Shown here: positions 8,012 through 15,642 of the stretch, piece by piece
How the letters are laid out: each line of letters opens with the position of its first letter
Position numbering within the stretch: position 1 is the first letter of the stretch
Notes under the pieces: generated by a model
The model's input: the letters and a program-made list of their open reading frames with translations, nothing else
Database searches by the model: none
Told to the model about the DNA's origin: nothing
Made by a program: the position numbers and the translations under genes
NCBI GenBank assembly: GCA_034440495.1
Contig: JAWXCE010000044.1
Location: 1 to 28,387 of the forward strand
Direction of reading: 5' to 3'
Origin: JAWXCE01 sp034440495
GTDB taxonomy: Bacteria; Pseudomonadota; Alphaproteobacteria; Rhizobiales; Rhodomicrobiaceae
Length of the DNA: 28,387 nucleotides

Positions 8012-8698
8012 CAAAGGTAAATCCGTTTTCGTTCCTTCAGAAAAAGGCAGGAAAATTGGCTTAAAGCTGAAAAAAATAGTTGAGAGAAGATTCAAAGTCG
8101 ATTCCTTTTACGATCACCTAAAACAGGGTGGTCATATATCGTCAATCCACCGACATCGTCCTAATAAATATTTTGCTAAAATCGATTTAGAAAATTACTT
8201 TTATAGCTTCGGACGAAATCGTGTAATAAACGCATTGCGTCGCATAGAATTAAATCGCGCCGAGTATTATTCTAAATGGTCATGCGTAAAGAACCCATAC
8301 GGAACCCCCTACTATTCTCTACCGTACGGTTTTGTGCAATCACCCATAATCGCATCTCTTGTATTGCACTATTCGTCATTAGGATATTTTTGCGTAATTT
8401 GGAAAAAATACAAGTTTCTGTATTTTTCGACGATATATCAATCTCTTGTAACAACCTAAGAACATTAAAGTCAGTATATAAAGAATTAGTTAATCACGTT
8501 CATGTAAGCAATTTTCAGATTAATAACGACAAATCAATTATGCCGTGTATAGCAATTGAGATATTTAACTGCCATCTTATTTAAAGTCACAGTTTTGTTA
8601 GCGAAGAGAGAAAAGCAAAATTTAAGGAAGTACCTAGAACGGTTATGGGGCAAATAGCATTTGATAGTTACTGCAAAAAAGTTGAGCAAAAATCGTAA
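7968..8698 (+). pseudogene. Short reverse transcriptase, broken (one frameshift, one in-frame stop)
   Basis: RNA-directed DNA polymerase of about 240 residues in its restored form. The first frame carries RT motif A (AKIDLENYFYS, catalytic Asp) and the B-type turn (PYGFVQSP). The frame then shifts in the T5 run around 8387-8391; the second frame supplies motif C as FFDDISIS (the YxDD box with Phe) and INNDKS. A TAA at 8582-8584 interrupts the same frame, which continues with SEERKAKF and AFDSYCKKVEQKS to a stop at 8696-8698. There is no maturase domain or intron RNA, so it is not a group II intron. It resembles small unassigned or defence-type (DRT/retron-like) enzymes, but I cannot fix the class. 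The insert is A+T-rich and splits rmuC from def. Confidence 0.78.
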
Positions 8699-8771
8699 GT
8701 CGCTAGGCGTAAGCGGCTGTAATTTTAGCCATAATGTTGACGTTCAACGAGATCGTGAATATTTTCCTTAC

Positions 8772-9290
8772 ATGACCACGCTCCCAATCATCACCCTGCC
8801 CGACCCGATCCTGCGGAAACCAGCCGCCGCCGTGGAGTGGGTGGACGACGATGCGCGCCACCTGATCGCCGATATGTTCGAGACCATGTACGCGGCGCCG
8901 GGCATCGGCCTCGCCGCGCCGCAGGTAGGCGTCTCGCGCCGCATTCTCGTGCTAGACGATTCGCGCAGCGAGGAAGACAAGCGCCCGCTCGCCATGATAA
9001 ACCCGGAAATCCTGTCGAGCGGCGACGTCATGCGCACGCACGAGGAGGGCTGCCTCTCCATCCCCGAAATGTACGCAGATGTGGCGCGACCGAACGACAT
9101 CGTCGTGCGCTTCATCGACCGCGACGGCGTTCTGCAGGAGAGGACGTGCGAGGGACTGCTTGCCACCATCGTGCAGCACGAGGTCGATCACCTGAACGGC
9201 GTGCTGTTCATCGACCACATCTCCCGGCTGCGGCGCGAACTGCTCATTAAGAAGTTTTATAAATCGCGGCGTGATTCCGCTGCCTTCTAA
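8772..9290 (+). CDS. def: Peptide deformylase
   Basis: Removes the N-formyl group from nascent proteins, using a ferrous or zinc ion. All three family motifs are present: GIGLAAPQVG (residues 44-53), EGCLSIPE (92-99, metal ligand C94) and QHEVDH (135-140, ligands H136 and H140, catalytic E137). The 172-residue length is normal. The frame extends upstream into RT debris, but MTTLPIITLPDP at 8772 is the family-like start. No good ribosome site is visible there, possibly because the RT insert replaced the native leader. fmt and truA follow, so formylation and deformylation are encoded together. Confidence 0.96.
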   Translation: MTTLPIITLPDPILRKPAAAVEWVDDDARHLIADMFETMYAAPGIGLAAPQVGVSRRILVLDDSRSEEDKRPLAMINPEILSSGDVMRTHEEGCLSIPEMYADVARPNDIVVRFIDRDGVLQERTCEGLLATIVQHEVDHLNGVLFIDHISRLRRELLIKKFYKSRRDSAAF

Positions 9291-9419
9291 GGACAATCCG
9301 CAGCTTGGGTTCAAAATGAAACCATGGTACTGCTCAAATCCTGTCTAAGGCGCTGACTTCGGATACGCGGGTCTGGCAAGCCCCACCCCACTCATTCAAA
9401 CTGTACGCCAGAGAGGCAT

Positions 9420-10355
9420 ATGCCATCCTTGCGATTGATTTTCATGGGCACGCCCGATTTCGCCGTGTCCGTTCTGAGCGAACTGCTCGTCGAGGGCTAC
9501 GACATCGCGGCTGTATATACCCAGCCACCGCGCAAGGCCGGGCGTGGCATGGGCGAGAAAAAATCTCCCGTGCATGCCTTCGCAGATGAGGCGGGTATCC
9601 CGGTTTTTACCCCTAAAAGCCTGAGAAAGCCGAAAGCGCAGGAGCAGTTCGCCGCGCATGAGGCCGAATTGGCGGTGGTCGTCGCTTACGGCCTTATCTT
9701 GCCAAAGGCCGTTCTGGATATGCCGCAGTTTGGCTGCATCAATGTTCACGCCTCGCTGCTGCCGCGATGGCGGGGGGCGGCGCCGATCCAGCGCGCGATC
9801 ATGGCGGGCGACATAGAGAGCGGCGTAATGATAATGCGGATGGAGGAGGGGCTGGATACTGGCCCTGTATGCGCGGCCGAGCGTGTTTCCATCGGTCAGG
9901 ATATGACGGCGGGCGAATTGCATGACGAGTTGTGCCAGATGGGCGCCAAGCTGTGCGCCCGCACACTTGCACGGCTCGAAACCGACGGACTTTCGTTCGA
10001 TCCGCAGCCCTCGAAAGGCGTCACTTACGCCGTAAAAATTACCAATGAGGAAACGCGCATCGACTGGAATAAGAGTTCAGCGGATGTGCACAACCATATC
10101 CGCGCCATGTCGCCCATCCCGGGAGCATGGTTCAACGCGCTGCTTGGCGGTAAGCAGGAGCGGCTTAAAATACTGCGCTCTGTTTCCGTGCCCGGCAAAG
10201 GCGACCCCGGCACGCTCATCGACAACAAACTCACCGTTGCGTGCGGACAGAATGCCGTGCGCCTCACACTCGTACAGCGCGCGGGCAAAAAACCAATGAC
10301 GGTTCCCGAATTCTTGCGCGGGTTTCCATTAGGCAAAGGCTCCGTATTCAGCTAA
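9420..10355 (+). CDS. fmt: Methionyl-tRNA formyltransferase
   Basis: Transfers a formyl group from 10-formyltetrahydrofolate to Met-tRNAfMet for translation initiation. The 311-residue protein starts LRLIFMGTPDFAV, has the catalytic triad residues N108 and H110 in INVHASLLPRWRGAAPI, and D146 in EGLDTGPV. The C-terminal OB-like domain (from about residue 205) is present. GAGAGG precedes ATG 9420. Its stop codon overlaps the truA start (TAATG), so the two are translationally coupled. def lies 129 bp upstream on the same strand. Confidence 0.97.
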   Translation: MPSLRLIFMGTPDFAVSVLSELLVEGYDIAAVYTQPPRKAGRGMGEKKSPVHAFADEAGIPVFTPKSLRKPKAQEQFAAHEAELAVVVAYGLILPKAVLDMPQFGCINVHASLLPRWRGAAPIQRAIMAGDIESGVMIMRMEEGLDTGPVCAAERVSIGQDMTAGELHDELCQMGAKLCARTLARLETDGLSFDPQPSKGVTYAVKITNEETRIDWNKSSADVHNHIRAMSPIPGAWFNALLGGKQERLKILRSVSVPGKGDPGTLIDNKLTVACGQNAVRLTLVQRAGKKPMTVPEFLRGFPLGKGSVFS

Positions 10356-11092
10356 TGCCGCGGTATAAGCTCACTATCGAGTATGACGGGACGCCGTTTT
10401 CTGGCTGGCAGGTTCAAAAGAACGGGCCATCGGTGCAAGGCGCGTTGCGCGACGCGATCCGGGCGTTTGCCCGGGAGGACGTGATGCCGCGCGGGGCGGG
10501 GCGTACAGATGCGGGCGTGCATGCGCTCGCGCAAATCGCGCATGTCGATCTTAACACGGAGTGGACGGCGCAAATCGTCATGCGGGCGCTCAACCATCAT
10601 TTAAGGCCGCAGCCGATATCGGTGCTGTCTTGCGAGCGTGTCGATTCCAGCTTTGACGCGCGCTTTTCCGCTACGGCCCGGCATTACCTTTACCGTATTG
10701 TAACACGGCCTGGTCCTCTCGCCATAGATCGCGACCGGGCGTGGCATATCAAACATATACTCGACTTACCGGCGATGCAGGAAGCGGCGCAGGTACTTAT
10801 CGGGCATCATGACTTCACGACCTTCCGGGCCGCGCAATGCCAGTCCAAATCGCCGGAGAAAACACTCGATCTGTTTACCGTCGAGCGCGAGGGCGACGAA
10901 ATCCGCATCCGCGCATCGGCCCGTTCGTTTCTGCACCATCAGGTGCGTTCCATGACCGGTAGCATCAAGCTGGTAGGGGAGGGTAAGTGGACGGCAGCCA
11001 CGACGCGCGCTGCGCTTGAAGCGCGCGATCGCGCGGCGTGTGGCATGGTGGCGCCCTCATGCGGCCTGTACCTGCTCCGCGTGGACTATTAA
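10355..11092 (+). CDS. truA: tRNA pseudouridine(38-40) synthase TruA
   Basis: Isomerises uridines 38-40 in the anticodon arm of tRNAs. The 245-residue protein begins MPRYKLTIEYDGTPFSGWQ and carries the catalytic Asp52 in RGAGRTDAGVHA. RSFLHHQVRSM near residue 190 is the conserved active-site helix. The ATG overlaps the fmt stop by one base. Other in-frame starts upstream lie inside fmt and are not credible. It is the last gene of def-fmt-truA; a palindromic repeat follows about 45 bp downstream. Confidence 0.96.
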   Translation: MPRYKLTIEYDGTPFSGWQVQKNGPSVQGALRDAIRAFAREDVMPRGAGRTDAGVHALAQIAHVDLNTEWTAQIVMRALNHHLRPQPISVLSCERVDSSFDARFSATARHYLYRIVTRPGPLAIDRDRAWHIKHILDLPAMQEAAQVLIGHHDFTTFRAAQCQSKSPEKTLDLFTVEREGDEIRIRASARSFLHHQVRSMTGSIKLVGEGKWTAATTRAALEARDRAACGMVAPSCGLYLLRVDY

Positions 11093-11137
11093 GCTACCAA
11101 GTGCCGAAATAGCGCTTTCCTGCAAATTGCAGCCGTT

Positions 11138-11226
11138 CGTTATTGCGAGACGGCTTTTGCCGTCGTGGCGATCCTTGAGCAAATTAAACGGTTACAATGG
11201 ATTGCTTCGCTATGCTCGCAATGACG
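11138..11226. repeat. 89-bp palindromic dispersed-type repeat
   Basis: Outer arms CGTTATTGCGAG (11138-11149) and CTCGCAATGACG (11215-11226) are inverted copies matching at 11 of 12 bases. The left arm contains a GACGGC-TTTT-GCCGTC hairpin and the right arm has GGATTGCTTCG. This is the sequence style of small palindromic intergenic elements found in many copies in some bacterial genomes (ATTGCGAG...GCAATCC type). It lies between truA and the SDR gene, downstream of both. No transposase is present, so any movement would need help in trans. Confidence 0.7.
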
Positions 11227-11259
11227 CCGACTCGAAGTCACCGATGCGAGTCACCCGGG

Positions 11260-12045
11260 TTAATTTTTGCCGGAACCGGGCTCGGCTATCTTGCGGTGCT
11301 GTTCGGCCATGATCCCTTGTGGCAAAATGCCGGCTGCGGCGGTCGAAATTTTGTTCATCAATCCATGCACTTTGCTGCCCTCGCCATTCATCATGGCGTC
11401 AAAGCCGGTTTTGGCAACATCTGCCGCATCGTCTTTCTCGGCCTGTCCAACGCTGGTGTCCGTCATATCCGCGCGCTCGAAAAACTCGGTTTCGGTCGCA
11501 CCGGGCATAAGGCAGGTGACGGTAACGCCGCTGTCTTTGATTTCGTGACGCAGTGCATAAGAGAAGGAATCGATGAACGCTTTGGTGCCATTATAGACCG
11601 CCTGATAAGTGCCAGGAATAAAGCCCGCGATCGAACCTGTGATCAGAATGCGTCCCGTGCCGCGTTCCCGCATCTGACGAGCCACGTGATGCAAAAGGTA
11701 AAGCGTGCCCGTTATGTTGGTATCGATAACATGGCGCACGCGGTCAAAATCCTGCTCCATAAAGCCGCCACCAAGGCCAACGCCCGCATTGGCTAGCAGA
11801 TAGTCAACGTTTCGGCCGTTCGCCGCCGCCAGCAGTTTATCCACGCCTTCCGTTGTCGCGAGGTTTACCTCAACTGCCGTCACCGTTACGCCCATACCCC
11901 GCAAATCCTGGGCCGCACTCTCGATTTTGGCCTCATCGGCAGCAACAATAAGATCATAGCCCTCTCGTGCGCAAAGCTTGGCAAGTTCGTAACCTATGCC
12001 GGTTGAAGCGCCGGTAATGATTGCAAGCGGACGGTACTCGGACAT
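11260..12045 (-). CDS. Short-chain dehydrogenase/reductase (SDR)
   Basis: Classical SDR oxidoreductase of 261 residues using NAD(P). The nucleotide motif TGASTGIG is at 11-18, NAG at 86-88, Asn110, Ser138 (ITGSIAG) and the catalytic Tyr151-x3-Lys155 (YNGTK) are all in place, so it should be active. The substrate cannot be told. It is the last gene behind the zinc alcohol dehydrogenase (55 bp gap) and the SRPBCC gene, all on the minus strand and probably one operon under a stress-type promoter. Confidence 0.9.
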   Translation of the reverse strand: MSEYRPLAIITGASTGIGYELAKLCAREGYDLIVAADEAKIESAAQDLRGMGVTVTAVEVNLATTEGVDKLLAAANGRNVDYLLANAGVGLGGGFMEQDFDRVRHVIDTNITGTLYLLHHVARQMRERGTGRILITGSIAGFIPGTYQAVYNGTKAFIDSFSYALRHEIKDSGVTVTCLMPGATETEFFERADMTDTSVGQAEKDDAADVAKTGFDAMMNGEGSKVHGLMNKISTAAAGILPQGIMAEQHRKIAEPGSGKN

Positions 12046-12100
12046 GCGGACTTCCCTTTAATAAAGTAGTAGGCGCACTAATACGCCTTAAGCATCACCC

Positions 12101-13279
12101 TTATTGAACTTTTAGGACAACCTTAACCGTGTCGTTCTGTTCATCCTTGAACAGCTTGTAGCCTTTGGGCGCATCTTCCAGCGGCATGCGGTGTGTGATC
12201 ATGAAGGTCGTGTCGATCTTGCCTTCTTCAATCATTTTGAGAAGTTTCGGCAAATACCTGTGAACGTGAGTCTGCCCGGTTTTCATGGTCAGACCTTTTT
12301 CCATAAAGGCGCCTATGGGGAATTTGTCCGCGAAACCGCCGTAAACCCCCGGCACGGAAACTCGCCCGCCCTTGCGGCATGCGATAATCACCTGACGCAG
12401 TACGTGCGGACGTTCAGTCGCGAGAAACATGCTAGCTTTTACCGCATCAAGAATGTTGTCGATAGCGTAGCCGTGACTTTCCATGCCCACTGCGTCGATG
12501 ACAGCGTCCGGCCCGATACCGCCGGTCATCTCGACCAGCGCCTCGTTCACATTCACATCGTGGTAGTTAAGCACGTCCGCGCCCAGTCCCTTCGCCATCG
12601 CCATACGGCGGGGATAATGGTCAATGGCAATCACGCGGCGCGCGCCCATTAAAAACGCGCATTGGATGGAGAACAATCCAACCGGCCCGCAACCAAACAC
12701 GGCGACCGTATCGCCTTCTTCGATGTCGCAATTTTCAGCAGCCATCCAGCCAGTTGGCAGGATATCGGACAGAAACAGCACTTTTTCATCGTCCAACCCG
12801 TTCGGGATCACGATGGGGCCGTAGTCTGCATAAGGGATGCGGGCGTACTCCGCCTGTCCGCCAGAATATCCGCCGGTGAGATGCGCGTAGCCAAAAGCGC
12901 CGGGCATTGGATAACCATAAGCGATCTCCGACATTTGGGCGGTGTCCGCCGGGTTGGAGTTATCGCAAGCCGCCGGCTGGTTTTTCTCGCAAAAAAAGCA
13001 TTTGCCGCAGGAAATGACGAACGGAACCACAACGCGGTCGCCTTTTTTTAATTTGTGCGCCGCGCCCTTGCCCACCTCGACAACTTCGCCCATAAACTCG
13101 TGACCGATAATATCTCCGGACTGCATTGATGGGATATAACCATCGTAAAGATGCAAATCTGAGCCGCAGATCGCCGTGGATGTAATTTTAATAATTGCGT
13201 CGCGGGAATTGATGAGTTCAGGATCGGGCACCGTATCAACTCGTACGTCGTGCTTGCCGTGCCATGTAAGTGCGCGCAT
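12101..13279 (-). CDS. Zinc-dependent alcohol dehydrogenase (MDR family)
   Basis: Medium-chain dehydrogenase of 392 residues. The catalytic zinc ligands Cys38 (ICGSDLH) and His60-Glu61 (GHEF), the structural zinc cysteines 91, 94, 97 and 105 (CGKCFFCEKN...C), and the Rossmann motif FGCGPVG are all present. Length and the long middle segment resemble the glutathione-independent formaldehyde dehydrogenase-like subgroup, but the substrate is inferred only. It begins 26 bp after the SRPBCC gene and is followed by the SDR gene, which suggests linked oxidation/reduction of small alcohols or aldehydes under stress. Confidence 0.9.
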   Translation of the reverse strand: MRALTWHGKHDVRVDTVPDPELINSRDAIIKITSTAICGSDLHLYDGYIPSMQSGDIIGHEFMGEVVEVGKGAAHKLKKGDRVVVPFVISCGKCFFCEKNQPAACDNSNPADTAQMSEIAYGYPMPGAFGYAHLTGGYSGGQAEYARIPYADYGPIVIPNGLDDEKVLFLSDILPTGWMAAENCDIEEGDTVAVFGCGPVGLFSIQCAFLMGARRVIAIDHYPRRMAMAKGLGADVLNYHDVNVNEALVEMTGGIGPDAVIDAVGMESHGYAIDNILDAVKASMFLATERPHVLRQVIIACRKGGRVSVPGVYGGFADKFPIGAFMEKGLTMKTGQTHVHRYLPKLLKMIEEGKIDTTFMITHRMPLEDAPKGYKLFKDEQNDTVKVVLKVQ

Positions 13280-13305
13280 GGAGAAGACTTTCTTATGCTG
13301 GATAC

Positions 13306-13893
13306 CTAATTTGCTTGCGGGCTTATTCTGTAACGCCGGGCGGTTGACACTTCGCCAGCCTCCATGAGCTGTTTGAACCGCCGCATATCCTGTCGCACTT
13401 GTATCTTTGGCTCGCGGCGGAAAAGCTTGGCGATCAACCGGCCGATGTCGCCGCCGGGCGGCTCGTAAACGATGGTGGCGGTAACTTCGGTGCCGCGTCC
13501 AGCGGGGGCATCCTTAAACTCAACACGGCCCGTGTTGTTGATCCCGGAGCCTTTTACAGACTCCCACACAATAACTTCGCCCGGCGTATCCTCGGTGATA
13601 ACGACATCCCACTCAACAGTCGTACCACCCGGCGCTGCGACCACCCAATGCAGACGTTTATCGTCCAGTTGCGTAACTTGCTCTATGTTTTCCATGAAGC
13701 TTGGAAATGCGCTAAAGTCGCGCCAGACCTTGTAAACATCCTGCCTGGGGCGGTTAACGGTAATTGTCCGCCCGACAATGCTGGCAATGCTCCAATCCCG
13801 GTCTTGAGCCGCTTCTTTATTTGCCGCAGAGCCAGCCCTCGACTTGAGCGTGCTGACTGGGGCGTCGCCAGAGTATGCATCAGAGTTGGTCAT
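13306..13893 (-). CDS. SRPBCC (polyketide cyclase/dehydrase-like) protein
   Basis: A 195-residue protein with an SRPBCC lipid/ligand-binding fold: TITVNRPRQDVYKVWRDFSAFPSFMENIEQV starts the domain in the manner of the cyclase/dehydrase family, and a Gly-rich EVTATIVYEPPGG strand lies near its end. The N-terminal ~45 residues are polar and probably flexible. The start at 13893 has AGGAAAAGTT before ATG and is preferred to the one at 13920. It heads the operon with the alcohol dehydrogenase and SDR. Such proteins are often part of general-stress regulons in Alphaproteobacteria; its ligand is unknown. Confidence 0.82.
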   Translation of the reverse strand: MTNSDAYSGDAPVSTLKSRAGSAANKEAAQDRDWSIASIVGRTITVNRPRQDVYKVWRDFSAFPSFMENIEQVTQLDDKRLHWVVAAPGGTTVEWDVVITEDTPGEVIVWESVKGSGINNTGRVEFKDAPAGRGTEVTATIVYEPPGGDIGRLIAKLFRREPKIQVRQDMRRFKQLMEAGEVSTARRYRISPQAN

Positions 13894-13918
13894 AACTTTT
13901 CCTATGTTATAACTGTCC

Positions 13919-13943
13919 AACTGAGAGAAGTGATTACAGTTCC
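13919..13943 (-). promoter_or_regulatory. GGAAC-N17-GTT promoter, EcfG/general-stress type
   Basis: On the minus strand GGAAC (13943-13939) is followed after 17 bases by GTT (13921-13919), 25 bp before the start codon of the SRPBCC gene. Alphaproteobacterial EcfG sigma factors recognise GGAAC-N16/17-cGTT. The leader would be very short. This is inferred from consensus and position only. Confidence 0.45.
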
Positions 13944-14119
13944 TTTATTCATCTAAAAATGACTCAGTCCGTATCGGATGGCTGCTGCGGTTTTGCCAGC
14001 GGCGTGAAACTAAGTGTCGGGCACTAATCATTTCACTTGGATTGCTCACGGTGCTGTGATCGAACTATAGGTTTGCCGGAACGTTTCTTGTGCATCGAAA
14101 CCACTAGAGAGACATTAAC

Positions 14120-14524
14120 ATGTTGAAAATTTTACCATTAGCCGTTTTGACTTTCTGTCTGTCAGTAAGTTCCGCCATGACGCAAGGCGCGGGAGACGCC
14201 CTTGGCCAAAAACCCGGAAATAATGGTCCGGTCGGTGACAAGGAAAATCTAAATCCAGCACCAAGTGGTGGCACAACAGCTCCAAAAGTTGACGGAACTC
14301 GTAACGCCCCCGGCCAGCCAAGCGTATCAGGCTCTAGCGGCACTATTGGTGAAAAAGAGGCTCTAAACCCAGCGCCGTCCGGAACCACAGGTTCCATTGG
14401 TTCAAAAGTTGAGGGCAGCCGTAATGCTCCCGGTCAACCTAGTGTCCCAGGCACAAGCGGGACTGTTGGCGAAAAAGAGAGCGTTAATCCATCCAATGCC
14501 GCGAAAACTAATCCGCAGCGCTAA
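14120..14524 (+). CDS. Secreted low-complexity protein with 40-residue repeats
   Basis: A 134-residue protein with a signal peptide (about residues 1-19, ending VSSA) and a mature part rich in Gly, Pro, Ser, Asn and Thr. A 40-residue unit starting KVDGTRNAPGQPSV (56) recurs at 96 as KVEGSRNAPGQPSV; each contains GT(I/V)GEKE followed by NP, and a shorter version precedes them (GPVGDKENLNPAPSG). There are no cysteines after the signal peptide. It is likely periplasmic or extracellular and mostly disordered. I do not know the family. An intrinsic terminator follows 8 bp after the stop, so the gene is probably transcribed alone. Confidence 0.7.
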   Translation: MLKILPLAVLTFCLSVSSAMTQGAGDALGQKPGNNGPVGDKENLNPAPSGGTTAPKVDGTRNAPGQPSVSGSSGTIGEKEALNPAPSGTTGSIGSKVEGSRNAPGQPSVPGTSGTVGEKESVNPSNAAKTNPQR

Positions 14525-14532
14525 TTTAACAA

Positions 14533-14567
14533 AATTCTGCGCGGCGTTCCCGCGCAGAATTCCTTTT
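14533..14567 (+). terminator. Intrinsic terminator after the secreted repeat-protein gene
   Basis: AATTCTGCGCGG (14533-14544) and CCGCGCAGAATT (14550-14561) form a perfect 12-bp stem with a 5-base loop, followed by TTTT at 14564-14567. It separates the repeat-protein gene from the ZntB-like gene. Confidence 0.85.
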
Positions 14568-14646
14568 CATTTGCGAAAAACAAACACACTTTTATCCGCC
14601 TGTTTCGCTGCTATATTGCCCCGGGCGCAAACGGGGATTGAAGGCG

Positions 14647-15642
14647 ATGACGCAGGAAAGCCGCTTCGAAGGTTACTTGTTTGGCTTTGGGATTGACGAA
14701 AAAGGGCGTACGCAACCTCTTCCCTCAAACATCTCTGACGGCTCAAAAGCTGATGGATATTGGGTCTGGATTGGGGTTGACCCGGCGGGCAAAGACACCC
14801 GTTCCTGGCTTATTAAGGAAGCCGGGCTGAACGAGCGCACGTGCGATGTGCTGCTGGCCATGGATACGCGCCCGCGCTGTCTGGTTTCACCTCAAGGGGC
14901 GCTGCTCATCTTGCGCGGTGTTAATGCCGAGCCATATTCCGATCCAACAGATCTCGCCTCTATCCGCGTATGGATTGAAGACGACCGCATTATTACCATC
15001 CAGCACCGCAAACTCGCCACAGTCGATTCGCTTCGCGCCGGTTATGAAAAAGGCGCGGGGCCGAAAAGTTCGGCTGAATTGATCGTGGCGCTGGCTGAGG
15101 GTATGATTGATCGACTTCGTCTCATGATTGAAGGTTTCCAGAAGGAAATGGACGCGCTGGAAGACGTCAGTTTGACCGCACCGATTGGAGCGCTAAGAAA
15201 ACGGCTCACCAAACTTCGTCATGACATTGTGCCCCTCCGCCGGTATGTCGCGCCACAACGCGATGCATTCACGCACTTGATGGCCGGAAACATTGCCTGG
15301 ATGGACGACTGGTGGGAAAGCTATTTACGGGAAATCGCGGATGAGGTCAGCCGCCACATCCAGGTGATGGATTCGCTGCGGGAGAGCGCCAACATCGTTC
15401 AGGATACGCTCAATTCGCGCATCGCGGAGACGACCAATAAGGTCATCGTCATTTTGTCGGTTATCACCGCCGCGTTTATGCCGATGCATTTGTTTGTGGG
15501 CGCTCTCGGCTCGAATGTTTCAGGAATTCCCCAAAACGAAAACCCCAATGCATTCTTCTGGGTTATCGGCATCCTGGTCGCCATCGGCGTTGTCGAACTG
15601 TGGCTATTCTGGCGGCTTGGGTTGATGCGGTATTTCCGCTAG
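14647..15642 (+). CDS. zntB: ZntB/CorA-family divalent metal transporter
   Basis: A 331-residue inner-membrane protein of the CorA superfamily. A large cytoplasmic N-terminal domain is followed by a long helix (SLRESANIVQDTLNSRIAETTNKV) and two C-terminal membrane helices (ITAAFMPMHLFVGALG and FFWVIGILVAIGVVELWLFW). Between them the signature reads GSNVSG instead of the CorA GMN, closer to the GxN loops of ZntB proteins, hence zinc or another divalent ion is more likely than magnesium. I used ATG 14647 (MTQESRFEGY) rather than the TTG at 14638. Its 3' end overlaps the convergent MFS gene by 39 bp. The gene symbol is a family-level call. Confidence 0.85.
   Translation: MTQESRFEGYLFGFGIDEKGRTQPLPSNISDGSKADGYWVWIGVDPAGKDTRSWLIKEAGLNERTCDVLLAMDTRPRCLVSPQGALLILRGVNAEPYSDPTDLASIRVWIEDDRIITIQHRKLATVDSLRAGYEKGAGPKSSAELIVALAEGMIDRLRLMIEGFQKEMDALEDVSLTAPIGALRKRLTKLRHDIVPLRRYVAPQRDAFTHLMAGNIAWMDDWWESYLREIADEVSRHIQVMDSLRESANIVQDTLNSRIAETTNKVIVILSVITAAFMPMHLFVGALGSNVSGIPQNENPNAFFWVIGILVAIGVVELWLFWRLGLMRYFR

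Noticed and set aside
7968..8698. RT as a group II intron
   Set aside because: No maturase/thumb extension, no HNH domain and no intron domain V-like hairpin seen downstream.
14078..14101. GGAAC before the secreted repeat-protein gene
   Set aside because: No GTT-like box follows at 16 or 17 bases.
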